The notes below the pieces were generated by a model. The model saw only the letters and a list, made by a program, of their open reading frames with translations. It did not search any database and was not told where the DNA came from. The translations under genes and the position numbers were made by a program. From assembly GCA_026390695.1 (NCBI GenBank), contig JAPLFL010000017.1, positions 1 to 47,902 on the forward strand: a stretch of DNA of 47,902 nt. Direction: 5' to 3'. Every line of letters begins with the position of its first letter. Position 1 is the first letter of the stretch. Shown piece after piece: positions 43,669-47,902 of the stretch. This DNA comes from Candidatus Kapaibacterium sp. (GTDB taxonomy: Bacteria > Bacteroidota > Ignavibacteria > Kapaibacteriales > UBA2268).

Positions 43669-44847
43669 ATGAAGAAACAACCTCAAAAAACATCTGCTGA
43701 TGAGCAGGTCGAACATACTGAATACTTCACTAAATTTCTAAACAGATTCTTCCATACTCCATGGTTTGATAAACCCAATTATTTAGCTGTCTTTATGCAT
43801 CTTTTAAAGAATGTAAATTGGCATGAATCTTCTATTATTTACGACAATCGAAATTTAACAATTGGTATCGGTGAATGTGTAATCTCTCAATTGGACATTT
43901 CAAAAACTCTAAAAATTTCTATCGGTTCTGTAAACGAAATTCTTAAATATTTCGAGCGAATCGGGGAAATTCGAAAACGGAGCACGAACGCATTTACAAT
44001 TATATCAATTACTTACTTGAATGAAAAATTAAAAGTCGAAAGCGCAGTGAAAACGGAACGAAAACGGAGTGAAACATCCATAGATAATAAGATAAAAAAG
44101 CAAGAAGAGAACGAAAATTTAATTTACATTGTTGAAGAAGAAGAAATGAATTTAAGAATTAAACCAGAGTTAAATGAACTTAAAGAAGAAATATCTGTTG
44201 AAGCAGATATAGCAACAATAGGTACTAAAAGTAATGGAGCAATTCAAGTAAATAAATCTGTTGAAGTAGATATAGCAACGGAAGGAGCAAGAAGTAATGG
44301 AGCAGTTCAAGTAAATGAATCTGTTGAAGCAGATATAGCAACAATAGGTACTAAAAGTAATTGAGCAATTCAAGTAAATAAATCTGTTGAAGAAAACTTA
44401 GCTTACAAAGTTGTTGAAGCACCTAAACATGATACAGCTTCAAAACTAACTAAAGCCAAAAAAGTAATTCAAGTAAATTCAGTTGAAGAACAAGAATACA
44501 AACAAATTTTACTTAACATCTGGGCGGAAGAATATCTTGTAGCTAAAGGTTTAAAATACGTTGTTTCGCATGTTAAGGACATTGGCGGCATTTCAGAGCT
44601 TTTGCTCTTATTTAAGTCTGAACATCCAGACTTAGACTCACAGGGCATGATAGAGCATTTTAGAAATTTCTGTAAACAAGTATTTGTAATTAAAAACCAG
44701 TTTATTTATAATAATTGTAACCCAATGTTTATCAGGACTCAAATCAATACAGTTCGTTTAGAACTAAAAGGTACAAGTAAAAGAAAATCTTATTCATCTG
44801 TTGGACAAGCTCTGGCAGGTGGTGATTATAGTTTAACTTTAAAATAA
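43669..44847 (+). pseudogene. Replication-initiator-like winged-helix gene, interrupted by TGA
   Basis: 393 codons in one frame with a single TGA at 44362-44364. The N-terminal ~130 residues are a winged-helix: FHTPWFDKPNYLAVFMHLLK, IGIGECVISQLDISKTLKIS, IGSVNEILKYFERIGEIRKR, as in phage/plasmid replication proteins that work with a DnaC-like loader. A middle of three 21-residue repeats follows; TGA replaces the GGA (Gly) of the third repeat. The C-terminus (ILLNIWAEEYLVAKGLKYVV, FIRTQINTVRLELKGTSKRK) is intact to 44847. The DnaC-like gene starts 11 bp later. Either a single nonsense change or readthrough; the first 231 residues alone could keep DNA-binding activity. Confidence 0.65.
44197..44385 (+). 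repeat. Three 63-bp in-frame repeats (21 residues each)
   Basis: Units at 44197, 44260 and 44323 encode VEADIATIGTKSNGAIQVNK plus S, with few changes. Units 1 and 3 are nearly identical at DNA level, the main difference being GGA (44236-44238) versus TGA (44362-44364). A fourth divergent unit (VEENLAYKVV) may follow. Confidence 0.85.
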
Positions 44848-44858
44848 GGAATACACAA

Positions 44859-45476
44859 ATGAAACCTCAAGAAATAAAAAAAATAATGGAAGAAGTAAAT
44901 TCAGATGGACTCAGCTTAGATGAGTTACTTGTAAATATTGGCAAAAGACTTGAGCCAAAATTTGAAATTAATGCAGATAACTCAGAATATTATAATCAGT
45001 TGAAATACTACTTTACAAACGATAGTAGGTTCAATGGTGACCTAAATAAAGGGCTGCTTTTGGTTGGTAATAATGGCTCAGGTAAAACATTAGCTTTAAC
45101 TATATTTCAGATAATAACTTTAATAAAAGATAAAGGGAACTTTTTTATGATGTATGATACTGATGAAATAATCGATGAATTTACCAAATACGGACGTCCA
45201 AGTATAGAGCAATTTAACAATTACGGAGATATTGCAATTGACGAACTTGGTCAAGATTCTGGTCTTCATAATTTCTTCGGTACAAAGGAAGACCCAACAG
45301 AATTGTTACTGAGTCGGAGGTATATTGTTTTTAAGAGCAATGGATTCAAGACACACTGTATATCAAATCTTGATGCCAATGCACTTCAAGAACGATTCTC
45401 ACCTAAAATTTATGACAGAATTTGCGAAATGTTTAATTTGATGCCATTTGTTGGTAAATCATGGCGGAGGAAGTAA
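44859..45476 (+). CDS. DnaC-like AAA+ helicase loader
   Basis: 205 residues. Walker A GLLLVGNNGSGKTLAL (GNNGSGKT at ~72-79), Walker B IAIDELGQ, sensor region THCISNLDANALQERFSPKI and the arginine-containing YDRICEMFNLM, the course of DnaC/IstB-type ATPases. It has no IstB transposase partner, and it follows the initiator-like gene in the same direction by 11 bp, so a helicase loader for replication of the element is the better reading. The ~55-residue N-terminus would contact the replicative helicase, as in DnaC (family knowledge). Confidence 0.8.
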   Translation: MKPQEIKKIMEEVNSDGLSLDELLVNIGKRLEPKFEINADNSEYYNQLKYYFTNDSRFNGDLNKGLLLVGNNGSGKTLALTIFQIITLIKDKGNFFMMYDTDEIIDEFTKYGRPSIEQFNNYGDIAIDELGQDSGLHNFFGTKEDPTELLLSRRYIVFKSNGFKTHCISNLDANALQERFSPKIYDRICEMFNLMPFVGKSWRRK

Positions 45477-45545
45477 TAAGCAGAACTTCTATTGAACATT
45501 TTCTTTTTCTCTAACTCAAACAAGTAGAATGAAAGTTCAATTTAT

Positions 45546-45816
45546 TTCGTTCATAACTCAAATCCTTGAGTAGGAGCAATGTTTGTGAGTATTAATACTC
45601 AACTAATAAGAATAGTTCTTTTAAACACGTTTGGTGAGTTCCATTCTATACCAGTATGAACAATTTCACTTTCAAAAACTGAAACAAGAAGAATGAAACT
45701 GCAATATATTTCGTTCATAACTCAAATCCTTGAGTAGGAGCAATATTTGTGAGTATTAATACTCAACTGATAAGAATAGTTCTTTAAAACACATTTGGTG
45801 AGTTCTATTCTATATT
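45546..45816. repeat. Two direct copies of a ~108-bp noncoding repeat, 164-bp period
   Basis: Copies begin TTCGTTCATAACTCAAATCC at 45546 and 45710 and stay nearly identical to GGTGAGTT(C/T)(C/T)ATTCTATA. Each contains ACTCAAATCCTTGAGT, the perfect palindrome GAGTATTAATACTC, and AACTRATAAGAATAGTT. No frame is coding. It lies directly after the helicase-loader gene, so an origin, partition site or small-RNA pair is possible. The boundary on the right precedes the 45961 gene by ~145 bp in which I see nothing else. Confidence 0.8.
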
Positions 45817-45960
45817 CGCAAGTAGGTAAGAAATTGTAAATGAAGTCGGGGATTCCCCATCGAAGGAACCGATACCGATTTTTATATGTATAAAGTGGCA
45901 GCAGAGATGCAACCCATGGCAAAAATTACCGGAGCAAGATTTACACTTTTTTTAAAATCA

Positions 45961-46557
45961 TCAATTTTTAGTCAATATGTTTGGAATAACCTTACTTTTC
46001 TCTAAAAGTTCCGCAGACCAGTTTTTATCTTCCAAATACTCATCAACTCCATCTGCTATGAACTCAAAATGGCTCGGTCTGACAGCAAACGTTTCAGCAA
46101 ATTGATAATATTTTCTTGCTCGCAATTGGTCTCCAACAGTTTCTGCAAGAACGTTCCCAATTACGGTATAACCCCAAACATTGGGTTTCTGCTTGCTGAT
46201 TCTAATGCCAGTTTCGAGTAATTCCATACCCCAGCTAAAATTGAAATTGTCAGTTATTGATTGAGCCAAGTACATGTAATCACTTGGCTCGTTTAATAGT
46301 AATTCTGCTTTTTTATATGTTTCTTCGGCAAGTGAAAATTCGGATATATCAGTCAGCAGTTCGGCTATTCTCATAAAGCCATAAGGGCAATTAGCTACTT
46401 CAATGCAGTCAGTGCATATTTTGAGATTTTCTTCATTTGTAAGTCCAGTGCTATTGAAGTCTCCGAGCAGCATATCTGATAAATTGTCCCACGGAGTTTG
46501 TTGAATATGGTTTATTACTTTCAATTCTGAGTTTTCTTGATTATCTTTACTTGGCAT
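45961..46557 (-). CDS. TPR-like helical repeat protein (paralogue of 1850 gene)
   Basis: 198 residues from ATG 46557 (an upstream TTG at 46569 overlaps the previous gene). The start, INHIQQTPWDNLSDMLLGDF then NSTGL, and the repeats LAEETYKKAELLLNEPSDYM, FSWGMELLETGIRISKQKPN and RARKYYQFAETFAVRPSHFE align with VNHRKQTPEDNLDDI, LSWGLELYEKAIVI and RSRKLYELAEQCAI of the 1850 gene. A helical scaffold is likely. It overlaps no other gene but starts 5 bp after the stop of the 46562 gene, so it belongs to the leftward group beginning near 47.7 kb. Confidence 0.65.
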   Translation of the reverse strand: MPSKDNQENSELKVINHIQQTPWDNLSDMLLGDFNSTGLTNEENLKICTDCIEVANCPYGFMRIAELLTDISEFSLAEETYKKAELLLNEPSDYMYLAQSITDNFNFSWGMELLETGIRISKQKPNVWGYTVIGNVLAETVGDQLRARKYYQFAETFAVRPSHFEFIADGVDEYLEDKNWSAELLEKSKVIPNILTKN

Positions 46558-46561
46558 GATA

Positions 46562-46768
46562 CTAACCAAACTTTCTTATAAATTGAGGATGTTCAGAATA
46601 ATCTTTGTGAAAATTATTTGGATTGATTTGAACAAAAATATCTTCAGGTCTATTTTCTAACAATTCTGATGATTCATCTCTTCTAAAATTTATATGCAAA
46701 ACATAATCATTGGTTATATCATAGCCTTCATTCAGTAAGTCTAATGGCGGTTTTTGTCTAATAAACAT
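46562..46768 (-). CDS. Small hypothetical protein
   Basis: 68 residues, polar and acidic: MFIRQKPPLDLLNEGYDITN, then YVLHINFRRDESSELLENRP. The start is preceded by GGAGATAG. It is encoded between the 46777 gene and the TPR-like gene with 5-8 bp gaps, an operon. Its EGYDIT segment is repeated, in opposite orientation, in the plus-strand fragment at 47763. No family recognised. Confidence 0.5.
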   Translation of the reverse strand: MFIRQKPPLDLLNEGYDITNDYVLHINFRRDESSELLENRPEDIFVQINPNNFHKDYSEHPQFIRKFG

Positions 46769-46776
46769 ACTATCTC

Positions 46777-47379
46777 CTATGTCAGTTCCTCGGTTTCAAC
46801 AATAAATTTATCATAAACAAAAGCGAATCCACATTCAGAGTGTTTTTGCTCAATTCCGTTTTCATCAATTTGAGAGACAATATCATTTACAATTTCAATA
46901 TTTTCCATACAGTCCACAATAGTTGAAATAAAGCTGTCAGCCTTATTCTCCATTTCAATATTATATCTACATAATTTTGGATTAGTGCTATCGTAAATTC
47001 TGCAAAATGTAGCATTGTTGGAGTTTGAAGATTCGGAGATGTAAAAGTCAAGAGTAGGTAGATAAACTCCATTTTTCATAATTGTTGGTTCATCACCGAA
47101 AACAACCGCAAAATAATTCAATTTTGTTTCAAATTCAGCATTTAATGCTTCAATAAGAAGCAGGTTCATGTTGCCAAATACTTGTAAGTGTTCTTCAGAT
47201 AATTTATCATGCAAGTTTATAATTTCTGCCTTAAATTTAACTTTATTTTCAAAACTTTCGGATAATAATGCTGTAATTAGATTTTTAATTTCAGCTTTGT
47301 CCGGTAATAGTAATTCATTGAAATTGGCTTCAATAAATGTTTTAAGTATATGATAAATTATAATGTAAATTAATTTCAT
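46777..47379 (-). CDS. Hypothetical protein
   Basis: 200 residues. The N-terminus (MKLIYIIIYHILKTFIEANF) is hydrophobic but then charged, so it is probably not a classical signal peptide. The rest is mixed alpha/beta: LDFYISESSNSNNATFCRIY, ADSFISTIVDCMENIEIVND, FAFVYDKFIVETEELT. No motif recognised. It is the second gene of the leftward group 47724 to 45961. Its relation to the TPR-like protein is by position only. Confidence 0.5.
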   Translation of the reverse strand: MKLIYIIIYHILKTFIEANFNELLLPDKAEIKNLITALLSESFENKVKFKAEIINLHDKLSEEHLQVFGNMNLLLIEALNAEFETKLNYFAVVFGDEPTIMKNGVYLPTLDFYISESSNSNNATFCRIYDSTNPKLCRYNIEMENKADSFISTIVDCMENIEIVNDIVSQIDENGIEQKHSECGFAFVYDKFIVETEELT

Positions 47380-47400
47380 ATAGAAAAAATAAGTGCTTAG

Positions 47401-47724
47401 TTATTCAAATAAAGAACGAATTTCAAATCCAAGATATTCATTACCATAAACAAAATTTCCTAAATTCTCTTTGTTGGTGTTTGGATTTAAAAAATATATC
47501 AAATCAATATCGATAAATTTATTAAATGCTAATAAATATTGTTTTTCCTTTAATAAATTATTCTGTAGGTTATAATTATTTCTTTGTTTTTGGGTATTAA
47601 TAAAACCGTAAATGGGAATCCAACCTTTTAAAAATGTTTTGAAAGTATATTTATACTCTGAAGTTTTCTTTATCAAATCATTTAATTCCAAATTTACGGG
47701 TTTCCCATCTTTTAAAAAAGCCAT
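47401..47724 (-). CDS. Hypothetical protein
   Basis: 107 residues, basic and aromatic: KTSEYKYTFKTFLKGWIPIY, LLKEKQYLLAFNKFIDIDLI. A short start (MAFLKDGKPVNLELNDLIKK) suggests a complete protein. No family recognised. A same-frame open stretch continues upstream on the minus strand past a TAG, but I judge it a shadow of the plus-strand fragment at 47763. Confidence 0.45.
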   Translation of the reverse strand: MAFLKDGKPVNLELNDLIKKTSEYKYTFKTFLKGWIPIYGFINTQKQRNNYNLQNNLLKEKQYLLAFNKFIDIDLIYFLNPNTNKENLGNFVYGNEYLGFEIRSLFE

Positions 47725-47762
47725 TTTAACAATAGGATTCTCAATATCATTTATAATTAAAG

Positions 47763-47845
47763 AAGGCTATGATATAACATATTGTGTAGATAAATTGTTT
47801 GCTGAAACAAATGATGAATTTGATGTCAGCGCTAACTTTAAGTAA
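47763..47845 (+). pseudogene. Fragment related to the 46562 gene
   Basis: Plus-strand reading KEGYDITYCVDKLFAETNDE, ending ANFK and TAA. The 17 bases GAAGGCTATGATATAAC are identical to the coding strand of the 46562-46768 gene (LNEGYDIT), which lies on the opposite strand. No start codon fits. Probably the 3' remnant of an inverted relative of that gene. Confidence 0.35.
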
Positions 47846-47902
47846 TTATTTATATTTCCATTCATTGTCTTTTGTATTCTAAACCAATTCATATAGTTCT
47901 GT

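Noticed and set aside
47401-47892. A longer minus-strand gene from ATG 47892 with an in-frame TAG at 47767-47769.
   Set aside because: The plus strand over 47763-47845 reads EGYDIT and shares 17 identical bases with the coding strand of the 46562 gene, so the minus-strand part upstream of 47724 is more likely a shadow, and the TAG is not evidence for recoding.

Overview
The window is AT-rich DNA from a bacterium that is probably in the Bacteroidota/Ignavibacteria/Kapabacteria part of the FCB group. The reasons are a Bacteroidetes-type tyrosine integrase, an ISAon1-type transposase start, RhuM and YhcG/DUF1016 cargo genes, DUF6876 and DUF5808 families, an IPTL-CTERM surface protein and several short lipoproteins. 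This is inference from protein families; no rRNA or complete tRNA is visible. Nearly everything here is accessory: mobile-element, defence and repeat DNA.

Layout. (1) 1-2.7 kb: the edge of an IS, a nuclease gene with no 5' end, a beta-CASP metallo-hydrolase, a TPR-like protein and a small membrane protein. (2) 3.0-7.3 kb: an array of 21-bp repeats, a fibronectin-like protein, a small sigma-like regulator and four consecutive lipoproteins. (3) 7.35-8.93 kb: two clusters of a ~150-bp hairpin repeat flanking a RelBE-type toxin-antitoxin pair. (4) 8.9-21.9 kb, minus strand: a restriction-like defence operon (PLD/SNF2 helicase, YhcG nuclease, Eco57I-type methylase-nuclease). Downstream is a row of accessory genes (IS200-like RAYT transposase, second YhcG, intact RhuM, broken RhuM). 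The last three are each preceded by a copy of the methylase 3' end and a 21-bp array. (5) 22-26.3 kb: a possible small peptide gene, another 21-bp array, a large beta-propeller surface protein behind a structured leader and terminator, and a broken DUF6876 gene. (6) 26.7-29.9 kb: serine recombinase, DUF3883 protein and PIN toxin with antitoxin. (7) 30.8-45.5 kb: an integrative element with integrase, a 734-residue unknown protein, an excisionase-like HTH protein, ParB-like protein, possible sliding clamp, two DNA methyltransferases, GNAT-like protein, PLP enzyme, radical SAM protein, and a replication pair (winged-helix initiator-like gene and DnaC-like loader). (8) 45.5-47.9 kb: tandem 164-bp noncoding repeats and a group of small hypotheticals including a second TPR-like protein related to the one at the left end.

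The strongest candidates for something undescribed are three. The first is the ParB/methylase/GNAT/PLP/methylase/radical-SAM set (35.4-43.4 kb), which looks like a DNA base-modification pathway carried by an element with its own replication genes. The second is the apparent cassette growth at the 3' end of the Eco57I-type gene, where each added gene carries a copy of that gene's last ~18 codons plus a 21-bp array. The third is a 5' leader with a nested long stem followed by an intrinsic terminator, just before the surface-protein gene. Several element genes carry in-frame stops; in two cases TGA stands where Gly (GGA) is expected. Decay is the simplest explanation.
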